Below are positions 40,912 through 48,874 of a stretch of 64,000 nucleotides of DNA, in pieces. The position numbers and the translations under genes are program-made. The notes under the pieces were generated by a model. The model was not told the DNA's origin, made no database searches, and worked only from the letters and a program-made list of their open reading frames with translations. The stretch lies in assembly GCF_027533645.1 (NCBI RefSeq), contig NZ_JAQAGY010000009.1, positions 186,001 through 250,000 on the forward strand, written 5' to 3'. This stretch comes from Paenibacillus caseinilyticus (GTDB lineage Bacteria > Bacillota > Bacilli > Paenibacillales > NBRC-103111). Position 1 is the stretch's first letter, and each line of letters opens with the position of its first letter.

Positions 40912-42192
40912 CTAATCCTCCGGTATATAAAACCGGCTGTCCCCTACCTGTATGTCTTCCAGCGTATCGGGGCCGCCCGGATCATGGTCGAAGAAAAGCC
41001 GGCGGACTGTGGTGCCGTCCTCATACTTGAGCGTTATCGTGTTGCCTGCGATGGAATAGGTTCCCGTATCGCTCTTGGACGAGGACGACTGTGTACCCGA
41101 TACGATCACATCCAAGGAAGCGATGCTGAGATCCGTACTTTCGAATGTGCCATCGCGGCTAAACGAGAGATATTCCGTCGACGAGGTGGAATAAGCGTTA
41201 ATGCCCACCAAGCCGTAATAGCTGATATATTTGTAACTGCCTTGGAGTATAGTCCCATCGGCTGCCGGCACCACTGCCGTCATCAGGATGCCGTTAATGG
41301 ATAGATCTCCAGCCTGCGAGACTTCAATGCTGTAACTGGTTCCATCGCTTACCTGAAGCTTCCCTTCGGCAATGGTGTACGTACTGCACTTATCCCGGGT
41401 GCAGTCGATGGTCTCCGGTCCGCCCTGCGGAGGAGCTCCTATCAGGATATGGCTGTCCGGAAGAAAGGTATAGAGATCCCAGCAGGCACCGCCGCATTCA
41501 TATCCTCCGAAGTCGTCCCTGAATCCGTAGTACATCCCTTGAAGATTGGACAGATCTACTGGCTTAGCAGGCTGAACGGGAGCGGCCGGCGTACTCGGCT
41601 GGGGCTCTTGGACTGGAGGCGCGGGCTCTTGGGCCCCGGGTGCAGGTTCCTGGGGTGCAGCCGGCGGCGTCTGCTGGTTGGCTGCATAGTCGGCCAGCTT
41701 GGTCAGCATCTCTTCCTTCGTCATGCCAAGGCTCGCCAATAACTTGTCGGTAACCACGGATATTTCTCTATTCACCGGATCCCAGTGCACGATAGCCCCG
41801 GTCGCTTCCCCAATAAAACGCAGGGGCACCATGGTGCTGCCATCCACGATCCGGGCGCCTTGGCTGAGCTCTACCTTCCGGCCGTTCACTGCAGCATAGG
41901 GTTCGTCAATACGGAGCTCAATGGTCAGCCCATCTTGAGATCCCGTTACCAGCCGCTGGGCTTCATCCCACTTCACCTTCATGCCCATCCCTTCGAACAG
42001 GGGCCTGAACTGGACCAATGTCGTGCCGTCGATTAGAAGCGGTTCTATCTCGAATGAGATTCTCGTCGTATCGACGAACACCTTCACGGGCTGCTGGGCA
42101 GCGGCAGCGTGGATTCGGGCGGAGGGATACGAACCGAAGAGGAAGATGACAAGGAGCAGTGAACCTATCAACATGCGGCGTGACAAGCGCAA
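40912..42192 (-). CDS. Secreted copper-amine-oxidase-N-type domain protein
   Basis: A 426-residue exported protein. The signal peptide (MLIGSLLLVIFLFGSYPSAR, then IHAAAA) is followed by a Cu_amine_oxidN1 domain (about 35-130; LVQFRPLFEGMGMKVKWDE and MVPLRFIGEATGAIVHWD), which is a wall- or peptide-binding module and not an oxidase. Then come a Pro/Gln-rich linker (about 150-190) and a C-terminal beta-rich domain with paired cysteines (YECGGACWD, DCTRDKCS). The start is TTG 42192, with GGAGG 7-8 nt upstream; the longer frame to 42216 contains that site inside the coding region and is unlikely. Function unknown. Confidence 0.82.
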   Translation of the reverse strand: MRLSRRMLIGSLLLVIFLFGSYPSARIHAAAAQQPVKVFVDTTRISFEIEPLLIDGTTLVQFRPLFEGMGMKVKWDEAQRLVTGSQDGLTIELRIDEPYAAVNGRKVELSQGARIVDGSTMVPLRFIGEATGAIVHWDPVNREISVVTDKLLASLGMTKEEMLTKLADYAANQQTPPAAPQEPAPGAQEPAPPVQEPQPSTPAAPVQPAKPVDLSNLQGMYYGFRDDFGGYECGGACWDLYTFLPDSHILIGAPPQGGPETIDCTRDKCSTYTIAEGKLQVSDGTSYSIEVSQAGDLSINGILMTAVVPAADGTILQGSYKYISYYGLVGINAYSTSSTEYLSFSRDGTFESTDLSIASLDVIVSGTQSSSSKSDTGTYSIAGNTITLKYEDGTTVRRLFFDHDPGGPDTLEDIQVGDSRFYIPED

Positions 42193-42344
42193 TAGGGATA
42201 CCTCCTGGGAATTCAATTTTTGTGATCTTCCCTTAGGCTAATCGAACCCCCTGTATTTTCCAAGGTGCCAAAAGTATCTTTTCTAATCAACTTTTCTTGA
42301 TTCAATGAGCGCTTCTTCAAAAAAATGAGGTGTAGATGCAGAAA

Positions 42345-42377
42345 AAAGGATCGATCCACCAGTCGGATCGATCCTTT
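42345..42377 (-). terminator. Terminator of cwlJ-gerQ
   Basis: A 13-bp perfect stem (AAAGGATCGATCC / GGATCGATCCTTT) with a 7-nt loop; TTTTTTC follows on the minus strand, 28 bp past gerQ. Confidence 0.88.
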
Positions 42378-42404
42378 GGGTATGCCGGCTTAGCGTTCTG
42401 CAAC

Positions 42405-42926
42405 TTACCTCGATTTGACTAGGGGGACTTGCGGTTCTTGCGGAAGTGGATATTTAACTTCTCCGTCGAATTCTACCCAGTCCAGATTGGACATTAGCAG
42501 CAGGTGACGTTTCCCATTGGGATTATCCGGGTCGCTGATGATGATGTGGTCACGGCCAGCCGTTTCAATACGGCCGCGGTACCTTTTTGAATTATGCTCG
42601 TTGTTGCCTTGGTAAGTAAAATAGAATGTAGCGATCGCGTTTTTGTTGAAGCGCAGAATATTCTCGATAAATGATTCTTCCACCCTGCCTACGGGAAGCT
42701 GCTGACCAGTCCCCATCGGTACTACCGGGGTGGCAAACGATGGCCCGGAATAACCCGTCGCCGGGAAACCAGCAGCCCCCATCGGTGCTGCGGGGGCTCC
42801 AAACGAAGGTCCGGAATGACCCGTTGTAGGAAGGCCGGCAGCGACATCACTGCGTTTCATTCCATCCGGATAACAATCATAACCATACGGCGTTGGATAA
42901 TAACTGTAGTTCCCATAACAAGTCAT
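42405..42926 (-). CDS. gerQ: Spore coat protein GerQ
   Basis: A 173-residue coat protein. The N-terminal half is Tyr/Pro/Gly-rich (MTCYGNYSYYPTPYGYD) with two near-identical Gly/Pro segments (TTGHSGPSFGAPAAPMG and ATGYSGPSFATPVVPMG). The conserved C-terminal GerQ domain has FIENILRFNKNAIATFYFTY and AGRDHIIISDPDNPNGKRHL then LLMSNLDWVEF. In B. subtilis GerQ is cross-linked in the coat and is needed for CwlJ localisation; the cwlJ gene lies directly upstream here, supporting the call. The start at 42926 has AGGAG about 11 nt upstream. Confidence 0.93.
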   Translation of the reverse strand: MTCYGNYSYYPTPYGYDCYPDGMKRSDVAAGLPTTGHSGPSFGAPAAPMGAAGFPATGYSGPSFATPVVPMGTGQQLPVGRVEESFIENILRFNKNAIATFYFTYQGNNEHNSKRYRGRIETAGRDHIIISDPDNPNGKRHLLLMSNLDWVEFDGEVKYPLPQEPQVPLVKSR

Positions 42927-42952
42927 GAGAAAGTCAGCTCCTTTTTGTAAGT

Positions 42953-43429
42953 TTATCGGTAAAACTCGGGGCAATAGCCCTCTACACCTTCATAGAAGCA
43001 ATGATTTTTGTGCGCGAATACGAACCTCGTCATAGGGGATCTTGGCATCGTGGGGGTACAAGGTATTCTCGTTCTTCTTCCTGGGCTAGGGTTAAAAAAC
43101 CACAAGCTCATTCTGGACCGGGGTTCTCTATAACCATGCAGCAATTTCCTGGCCCTATTGATGTCTGCTTGTTTGGGACGTTGTGTATACAATGTTCCAT
43201 TCAGGACGGGTTCAAAGTGAGGGACTCCCGTTCCAGGTATGGTTTGATAGATCGCCTGTGCAATATTACGCAGCCCTCTGAAGTCAGGAGCACAGTTAGC
43301 GTCGACCCGATTGGTCAACACCGTTCCTACCATGTTCATTCCTTGAACGCCTTCACCAACTGCTTCCGCCAACATAATCTTCGCTAATTCATCTACGTGA
43401 CGTGCTGTATGTCTTATTCGTCTCCCCAA
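42953..43429 (-). CDS. cwlJ: Cell wall hydrolase CwlJ (spore cortex lysis)
   Basis: A 158-residue Hydrolase_2 (SleB/CwlJ) protein without a signal peptide, as is usual for CwlJ. The catalytic-domain landmarks are LAKIMLAEAVGEGVQGMNMV, TVLTNRVDANCAPDF and HCFYEGVEGYCPEFY. It degrades cortex peptidoglycan during germination and is activated by Ca-dipicolinate. The start is TTG 43429 behind GGAGGGG. It is 26 bp upstream of gerQ in one operon. The segment NPSPGRRTRIPCTPTMPRSP is unusual in composition, but the frame stays in register with the conserved C-terminus. Confidence 0.9.
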   Translation of the reverse strand: MGRRIRHTARHVDELAKIMLAEAVGEGVQGMNMVGTVLTNRVDANCAPDFRGLRNIAQAIYQTIPGTGVPHFEPVLNGTLYTQRPKQADINRARKLLHGYREPRSRMSLWFFNPSPGRRTRIPCTPTMPRSPMTRFVFAHKNHCFYEGVEGYCPEFYR

Positions 43430-43619
43430 CGTTTCCCCTCCTTTCGCTTATGTAGGCAATATATTGCACAAAGTCGTTCTAGGTAACTTGCCTATAGCCC
43501 AATTTTTGGGGAAAGTTCAATCCCCCAGGCTCACACGACATCCTCACGTCTGCGCTTCCCTTTTATTTTGGGAGGAACTATGGTAACTTGTATCCATATG
43601 GTTACAGGAGGACATGAAC

Positions 43620-43832
43620 ATGGCTAAGCCGCAGTACCGCTGGAATATCAAGCTGAAGAAGAGCAATTCGTATCTCGGAACCGTCTATCTCGAGGAGCCG
43701 CTCCCGGAAGTCGAGGACGTGATCATGATCGGGGACAAGAAATATTCGCTCGTGGAGATCCAGCCGGGCACGACCCGGGATTCCCATGACGTGTTCGTTG
43801 AGGAAGTCAAGAAGGACACCGCGAAGAAATAG
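43620..43832 (+). CDS. Small conserved hypothetical protein
   Basis: A 70-residue, highly charged cytosolic protein (MAKPQYRWNIKLKKSNSYLG; ...VIMIGDKKYSLVEIQPG) ending in a Lys-rich tail. The start at 43620 has GGAGG 8 nt upstream; an ATG two codons earlier is too close. No family recognised. It is divergent from cwlJ and followed by a long palindromic terminator. Codon use is like that of its neighbours, so I take it as a real gene. Confidence 0.7.
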   Translation: MAKPQYRWNIKLKKSNSYLGTVYLEEPLPEVEDVIMIGDKKYSLVEIQPGTTRDSHDVFVEEVKKDTAKK

Positions 43833-43889
43833 CTGTGCCGCGCTGCAGGCCCTGCTTCATCACGGATTTGGGCGGTCCGCCGCAGCATA

Positions 43890-43927
43890 AGAAGGCCGGT
43901 CACAGGATATCCTGTGACCGGCCTTCT
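43890..43927. terminator. 38-bp perfect palindrome
   Basis: A perfect 19+19-bp palindrome centred on GGATATCC (left half begins AGAAGGCCGGTCACAG), 57 bp after the small gene. As RNA it forms a very stable hairpin on either strand; the T-tract (GTCTGTTT) is modest. Confidence 0.7.
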
Positions 43928-44080
43928 GTCTGTTTAACCGGAAAGATTGCGTCCTCACGCCGTACTGGGTGACTGTACTGCACCGTCCATCCCTCTCCGG
44001 CCGGAAAGCCCGGGCCAACGTGAATAACCTCTTCTCGCAGAGGGTAATATATGGCAATCCTAGAGTAGGGTGGTGAAGCG

Positions 44081-44872
44081 ATGGAAAGACAACCGCTGCT
44101 GCTGGTCGAGGAGCTCGCCCTCAAGAAGCGGAAGATCTATAAGCAAAGCCCGCTGCGCTACCTGTCCAGGTCAGCGCTTGCCAGCATGTTCATCGGCTTC
44201 GGGGTGATCGTGGCGTTCCGGACGGGAAGCTTCTTCTACCTGGAACACTCCCCGTTCACCTATCCGATGGCGGCACTGACCTTCGGGGCGGCGATCATTC
44301 TTATTGCCTACGGGGGCGGCGACCTGTTCACGGGCAACACCTTCTACTTCACCTTTGCGGCGCTGCGCCGCCGGATCCGGTGGACAGAAGCGGCCAAGCT
44401 GTGGCTCACAAGCTATGGCGGCAATATTCTTGGGGCTGCCGTGTTCGCCGGTCTCATCTATCTCACCGGCCTGTTCCGGGACAGCAGCGTGAACGCGTTC
44501 CTGCTCAGCGTGGTGGAGAAGAAGATGCACGCGCCTGTAACCGAGCTGTTCTTCCGGGCCATCCTGTGCAACTGGCTGGTCTGTCTCGCCTTCTTCATCC
44601 CGATGTCCCTGAAGAGCGACGGGGCCAAGATTTTCGCCATGATGCTGTTTGTCTTCTGCTTCTTCATCTCAGGCTACGAGCATAGCATTGCCAATATGTG
44701 CACCTTCGCCATTGCGCTGGTGCTGCAGCATCCGGGAACGATCACCTGGAGCGGTGTGTTCACCAATCTGATCCCCGTAACGATAGGCAATTTCATCGGC
44801 GGCGCACTCTTGATGGCAGCCATGTATTACTACGTAAATAAGCCTTTTATGGACGAGGAAGCACAGGAATGA
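44081..44872 (+). CDS. FNT-family anion channel (formate/nitrite/lactate)
   Basis: A 263-residue integral membrane protein with six helices of the formate-nitrite transporter fold. The selectivity motifs are GGGDLFTGNTFYF (omega loop region), GYEHSIANM with the central histidine, and IPVTIGNFIGGALLMAAMY. FNT pentamers pass small monovalent anions as neutral acids. The L-lactate dehydrogenase gene follows on the same strand after 71 bp, so lactate export or uptake is a reasonable inference alongside formate or nitrite. Start: ATG 44081 after GGGTGGTG. Confidence 0.92.
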   Translation: MERQPLLLVEELALKKRKIYKQSPLRYLSRSALASMFIGFGVIVAFRTGSFFYLEHSPFTYPMAALTFGAAIILIAYGGGDLFTGNTFYFTFAALRRRIRWTEAAKLWLTSYGGNILGAAVFAGLIYLTGLFRDSSVNAFLLSVVEKKMHAPVTELFFRAILCNWLVCLAFFIPMSLKSDGAKIFAMMLFVFCFFISGYEHSIANMCTFAIALVLQHPGTITWSGVFTNLIPVTIGNFIGGALLMAAMYYYVNKPFMDEEAQE

Positions 44873-44943
44873 CCGGAGGGCCTCAGATCTCCGTGATCCC
44901 CTGTGTTCCGCCACACCAATCCGAACGGAAGGAATGAACGCAT

Positions 44944-45861
44944 ATGAAAAAAGCCACACGGATCGCTCTAATCGGCGTAGGCGCGGTGGGATCGACTACC
45001 GCCTACACCCTGCTGCTCCGCGAGAGGGCGGATGAGCTTGTGCTTATCGATGCCAACCACGAGAAGGCGATCGGCGATGCGCTGGACATGAACCACGGGC
45101 TGCCCTTCCTGGGCCGCACGAAGGTATGGGCCGGCACGTATGAGGACTGCAGCGAAGCGGAGATTATCGTGATCACCGCGGGCTCCGCACAGAAACCGGG
45201 CGAGACGCGCATCGATCTGTTGAAGCGTAACGCTGCTATCTTTGACAGCATCATCGGCGAGATTCTGAAGTACAATACGCACGGTATTCTGCTCATTGCC
45301 ACGAATCCGGTCGATGTTATGAGCTACTTGTCGCTGCAGAAGTCGCAGTGGCCCGCTCACCGGGTGATCGGGACAGGAACGCTGCTCGACAGCGCCCGCT
45401 TCCGCTATCTCATCGGCAAGCACCTCAGCATCGACCCCCGGAGCGTGCATGCCCATATTATCGGGGAGCACGGCGACTCCGAAGTACCGGTCTGGAGCCT
45501 CGCGAACGTCGCGGGAGGCGAGCTTGGGATCGGGGACGAGGCCAGGGAGGAGATCTTCACGAACACCCGGGATGCCGCTTACCAGATCATCTCGGCCAAA
45601 GGCGCCACCTTCTATGCGATCGCGCTCGCGATCGACCGCATCTGCACGGCGATTCTCCGCGATGAAGGCGCAGTGCTCAACGTCTCGACCTTGCTCCAGG
45701 ACTATCACGGGGTCTCGGATGTGTACCTCGGGGTTCCGTGCATCGTGGACAGACAGGGTGTCCGCTCGGTCATGCAGCTGCAGCTGTCGGAGCCGGAGTC
45801 CGAAGGACTGCAGCGCTCGGCGAAGAAGCTGCGGGAGATTATCAGCTCGCTCGGCGTGTAG
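44944..45861 (+). CDS. ldh: L-lactate dehydrogenase
   Basis: A 305-residue NAD-dependent enzyme reducing pyruvate to L-lactate. Rossmann motif GVGAVGST is at 11-18 and NAD-binding D36 in LVLIDANHEK. The substrate-specificity loop AGSAQKPGETR has Gln, the LDH rather than malate dehydrogenase residue. The catalytic His176 is in IIGEHGDSE. Length is normal. Start: ATG 44944 after GGAAGGAA. A strong terminator follows. Together with the FNT gene it forms a likely two-gene fermentative module. Confidence 0.93.
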   Translation: MKKATRIALIGVGAVGSTTAYTLLLRERADELVLIDANHEKAIGDALDMNHGLPFLGRTKVWAGTYEDCSEAEIIVITAGSAQKPGETRIDLLKRNAAIFDSIIGEILKYNTHGILLIATNPVDVMSYLSLQKSQWPAHRVIGTGTLLDSARFRYLIGKHLSIDPRSVHAHIIGEHGDSEVPVWSLANVAGGELGIGDEAREEIFTNTRDAAYQIISAKGATFYAIALAIDRICTAILRDEGAVLNVSTLLQDYHGVSDVYLGVPCIVDRQGVRSVMQLQLSEPESEGLQRSAKKLREIISSLGV

Positions 45862-45888
45862 GAAATGAACAGCCGGCGGCTTCCACCG

Positions 45889-45934
45889 AAGCCCGGCCCG
45901 GTCACGCTTATACCGCGTGGCCGGGCCGGGCTTT
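45889..45934 (+). terminator. Terminator after ldh
   Basis: A long GC stem (AAGCCCGGCCCGGTCACGC against GCGTGGCCGGGCCGGGCTT) with a 7-nt loop and TTTTT at its 3' end, 28 bp past ldh. A textbook Rho-independent terminator. Confidence 0.92.
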
Positions 45935-46090
45935 TTGGGGCTGCCTGCAGGGCATGCTCGTTGGTTCAGGCATTTAGGGTAGATTTCATTATCTTCCCTT
46001 CTATGGGGATAATTGGGTCTATCCCCCGTGCATACTAACGCTAGTCGCAATATAATCCGGTTTGTGCTGGGGAGAGGAGGCTTGGAGATC

Positions 46091-46237
46091 ATGTCCGAAC
46101 AGGAACAGGGGAGCGGTGGAGACCCGACGGATCCCCGCGAGACATTGAGAGGAACATTTGTCTCGGTATTGTTCATTGGCGCTTTCTGCCTTGTACTGTG
46201 GCTCCTCTTCTTTGTCATTTACATCCGCCAAGCTTAA
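46091..46237 (+). CDS. Small single-helix subunit (IIa-like) of the ba3 oxidase
   Basis: A 48-residue protein with a short soluble head (MSEQEQGSGGDPTDPRETLR) and one C-terminal membrane helix (about 22-44). Start: ATG 46091 with AGGAGG 10 nt upstream. It lies 16 bp ahead of the CuA subunit gene. In ba3-type oxidases a tiny single-helix subunit IIa replaces the missing first helix of subunit II, and size, position and topology all fit. Sequence similarity to known IIa subunits is not something I can confirm by eye. Confidence 0.75.
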   Translation: MSEQEQGSGGDPTDPRETLRGTFVSVLFIGAFCLVLWLLFFVIYIRQA

Positions 46238-46253
46238 TCCAAGGAGGAGACGT

Positions 46254-46733
46254 ATGGAACACCGTCATTCGATGCCCCGTTACGAGAAAATTTGGCTGCT
46301 GACCGGCAGCGTTTCCCTGATTGTCTTCCTGGTCATCCTCGGGGTGATGGCCTTCGGGATGGGACTCGACGCGCCGGGTCATATGCAGACCATCGCCCCG
46401 AAGGAAGTCGCCGTCACCGCGCCGTTCAATCAGCCCGCCCTGAAGATGACCGCCCCCGGGGAATACGATGCATACATGGTGGGGCAGATCTTCGCGTTCA
46501 ATCCCGGGGAGCTTCAGATCCCGGCCGGCTCGAAGGTTCACTTCCACATTACGAGCCCGGATGTCGTACACGGATTGCTCATCCCCGGCACGAACGTGAA
46601 CATGATGATCGTCCCGGGACACATTACGGAATTCGAGTATACGTTCAAGCGAAAGGGCGATTATCCTCTCCTATGCAATGAATACTGCGGGATGGGACAT
46701 CACCTCATGATGGGCCGACTGCGCGTAACGTGA
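46254..46733 (+). CDS. cbaB: Cytochrome c oxidase subunit II, ba3 type (CuA)
   Basis: A 159-residue subunit with one N-terminal helix (about 13-37) and a cupredoxin domain with the complete CuA site: H in SPDVVHGLLIPG and C-x3-C-x3-H-x2-M in CNEYCGMGHHLM. It receives electrons from cytochrome c. One helix instead of two and the short length point to the ba3 (type B) class. Start: ATG 46254 after AAGGAGGAGACGT. It lies between the IIa-like and subunit I genes. Confidence 0.93.
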   Translation: MEHRHSMPRYEKIWLLTGSVSLIVFLVILGVMAFGMGLDAPGHMQTIAPKEVAVTAPFNQPALKMTAPGEYDAYMVGQIFAFNPGELQIPAGSKVHFHITSPDVVHGLLIPGTNVNMMIVPGHITEFEYTFKRKGDYPLLCNEYCGMGHHLMMGRLRVT

Positions 46734-46748
46734 GTTCAGGAGAACACC

Positions 46749-48431
46749 TTGACATTGAAGGAGGAGATTCACATCAACACGAAGCCGTTCCTGTTCGACC
46801 GCAAGGACCGGAGTCTGATTCTGGCCCACCTCGGCATCGCCTTCCTGGCCCTGTTCATCGGCGCCATTGCCGGTCTGCTGCAGGGGCTGCAGCGTACCGG
46901 ATTCCTCACGCTGCCCCCGCCGATCGGCTATTATCAGCTGCTGACCGCGCACGGCGTGATGATGGCGCTGATCTTCACCACGTTCTTCATTATCGGCTTC
47001 CTGTATTCGGGCGTCTCGCGGACGCTCGGCGGCGCGATGACTCCCGGCTCCCGCCGCTCGGCCTGGATCGGCTACTGGCTGATGGTCATCGGGACCGCCA
47101 TGGGCACCTATGCAATCCTGACCAACGACGCTTCGGTGCTCTACACCTTCTATGCTCCGATGGCCGCTTCTCCGGCATTCTATATCGGACTTGCCCTGGT
47201 GGTGGTAGGGAGCTGGCTGAGCAGCGCGGCGGTCTTCATCTGTTTCGTCAAGTGGAGGAAAGCTCACCCGGGCCAGGTCTCTCCGCTGTTTGGTTATATG
47301 GCAGTCGCCACCATGATCCTCTGGGTCATCTGCTCGCTCGGCGTAGCCGCCGAAGTCGTATTCCAGCTCATTCCTTGGTCCCTGGGGCTTGTGCCTACCA
47401 TTAACATCGAGCTCAGCCGGACCCTGTTCTGGTATTTCGGGCATCCGCTCGTGTATTTCTGGCTGCTGCCGGCCTATATTTATTGGTACGTCAATATCCC
47501 GCATATCGTCCGGGGCAAAATCTTCAGCAATTCGCTTCCCCGCCTGACGTTCATTCTGTTCATCCTGTATTCGATCCCCGTCGGCTTCCATCACCAGCTG
47601 ATGGAACCCGGAATCAGCTCCTTCTGGAAATTCGTCCAGGTGTCGCTGACCATGATCGTGGTCATCCCGTCGCTCATGACCGCCTTCTCCATGCTGGCTA
47701 CCTTCGAGCTCGCCGGAAGAGAACAAGGCGCCACCGGCCTGTTCGGCTGGCTGGGCAAGCTGCCGTGGAAGGATGTCCGCTTCTTCGCCGCCTTCATGGG
47801 TATGGTCATCTTCATACCGGCCGGCGCGGGCGGGATTGTCAATGCGAGCTACCAGCTCGACCAAGTGGTGCACAACACGCTCTGGATTACAGGCCACTTT
47901 CATCTCACGGTAGCCTCGACCGTGGCGCTGACCTTCTTCGCCATTTCGTATTGGCTGGTCCCCCTCTTGACAGGACGAAGCTTGACGCCCTTTGCGAACC
48001 GGCTCGGCATCATTCAAGCGGTGATCTGGGGCATCGGGATGCTCTTCATGTCCGTCAGCATGCATATCGTCGGGGTGCTGGGCGAACCGCGCCGGATCGC
48101 CTACACCACGTATATGGACCACCCGATTGTGAACAGCTGGGCCCCTTACCGGACGCTCATCGGGATCGGAAGCGGGATTCTGTTCGTCGGTGTGCTCCTG
48201 TACCTCTATATTGTCGTCTATCTGTGGAAGTTCGCCCCGGCTGCCGAGCAGCCCGCAGATTATCCGCTAGGTATCGTGCAGGAAGCGGCGCAGGGAACGC
48301 CGGCGATTCTGGAGAGGTGGTCGGTCTGGATCGGCGTGTCGATCCTGCTGATCCTGTTCGCCTACACGATCCCGGTAGCTCATATGATTCAGCATGCCCC
48401 GCCGGGCGCGCCGCCGATGCGCACCTGGTAG
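46749..48431 (+). CDS. cbaA: Cytochrome c oxidase subunit I, ba3 type
   Basis: A 560-residue catalytic subunit of a proton-pumping oxidase, about 13 helices. The haem/CuB ligands are H in TAHGVMMALIF, H and Y in GHPLVYFWLLPAYIYW, HH in VGFHHQLMEPG, and the two His in TGHFHLTVAS. The HPLVY sequence instead of HPEVY and the overall length fit the type B oxidases. The start is TTG 46749 with GGAG 6 nt upstream; the strong GGAGGAG just inside the gene is followed by no usual start codon. A terminator follows, closing a three-gene operon with no subunit III or haem genes. Confidence 0.93.
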   Translation: MTLKEEIHINTKPFLFDRKDRSLILAHLGIAFLALFIGAIAGLLQGLQRTGFLTLPPPIGYYQLLTAHGVMMALIFTTFFIIGFLYSGVSRTLGGAMTPGSRRSAWIGYWLMVIGTAMGTYAILTNDASVLYTFYAPMAASPAFYIGLALVVVGSWLSSAAVFICFVKWRKAHPGQVSPLFGYMAVATMILWVICSLGVAAEVVFQLIPWSLGLVPTINIELSRTLFWYFGHPLVYFWLLPAYIYWYVNIPHIVRGKIFSNSLPRLTFILFILYSIPVGFHHQLMEPGISSFWKFVQVSLTMIVVIPSLMTAFSMLATFELAGREQGATGLFGWLGKLPWKDVRFFAAFMGMVIFIPAGAGGIVNASYQLDQVVHNTLWITGHFHLTVASTVALTFFAISYWLVPLLTGRSLTPFANRLGIIQAVIWGIGMLFMSVSMHIVGVLGEPRRIAYTTYMDHPIVNSWAPYRTLIGIGSGILFVGVLLYLYIVVYLWKFAPAAEQPADYPLGIVQEAAQGTPAILERWSVWIGVSILLILFAYTIPVAHMIQHAPPGAPPMRTW

Positions 48432-48443
48432 GCCATGGAGGCC

Positions 48444-48475
48444 AAGAAGGGACCCGGATCAGCGGGTCCCTTCTT
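48444..48475 (+). terminator. Terminator of the oxidase operon
   Basis: AAGAAGGGACCCG / CGGGTCCCTTCTT, 13 bp with a 6-nt loop, 12 bp past the subunit I stop, followed by TCCGT. Confidence 0.8.
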
Positions 48476-48656
48476 TCCGTACTTGCAGAACCAGATCGGG
48501 CACGTCCCTCTTCGCATAGAAGGTTACGCTTTCACAAATGGCTCTAGAAGCTCAAGCGCAGCTTCCTCCAGCTCCTGAATCATAATCTGAAATCCGGCGA
48601 ACCTCACTTCTGGGCGTTCTTCGCATAGCGGGCGGCAATTTGTTAATTTTTTCACT

Positions 48657-48685
48657 TTGACGTAACGCCTCATTCCTTCTATGAT
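48657..48685 (+). promoter_or_regulatory. SigA promoter of the riboswitch-cyclase transcript
   Basis: TTGACG (48657-48662), exactly 17 bp, then TATGAT (48680-48685). Transcription would start about 45 bp ahead of the riboswitch core. Confidence 0.75.
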
Positions 48686-48734
48686 AAGGAGTATCCATAC
48701 AACATCAATCTACTTGTAAATAGCAAACTTATTG

Positions 48735-48812
48735 AAAAATAAGGACGCAAAGCCTCGGGCCTACGGAAGAACTCTCTCTTCGTTCTTCTACGGCGGCCGG
48801 GTTGCCGAAGTG
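48735..48812 (+). ncRNA. Cyclic di-GMP-I (GEMM) riboswitch
   Basis: The core carries the GEMM-I signatures: AAGGACGCAAAGCCTC then GGGCCTACGG (48741-48766), with the invariant GGACGCAAAGCC and GGCCT. A variable P3 hairpin AGAACTCTCTCTTCGTTCT follows, then TACGGCGGCCGGGTTGCCGA (48789-48808), corresponding to the tetraloop-receptor/GGGTTACCG side. GEMM-I aptamers bind c-di-GMP. A terminator hairpin follows directly and the next gene is a diguanylate cyclase, so this should be a product-sensing transcription switch. Confidence 0.9.
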
Positions 48813-48820
48813 GTGTGCAC

Positions 48821-48853
48821 AAACCATCACCTGCATTAGGGGATGGTTTTTTC
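48821..48853 (+). terminator. Riboswitch expression-platform terminator
   Basis: AAACCATC..CCT pairs with AGG..GATGGTTT over GCATT and is followed by TTTTCT. It lies between the aptamer and the cyclase start. The aptamer probably decides whether this hairpin forms. Confidence 0.8.
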
Positions 48854-48874
48854 TACTTAGAAGGGGCGCTAACC

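Noticed and set aside
42953..43429. Suspected frameshift in cwlJ because of the odd GRRTRIPCTPTMPRSP stretch
   Set aside because: The same frame carries both the N-terminal catalytic motifs and the conserved HCFYEG..CPEFY end, and neighbouring frames give no better family match.
46671..48122. 483-codon minus-strand ORF
   Set aside because: Antisense to cytochrome oxidase subunit I, which has all haem and copper ligands; the reverse frame is Asp/Gly/Glu/His-rich without motifs.
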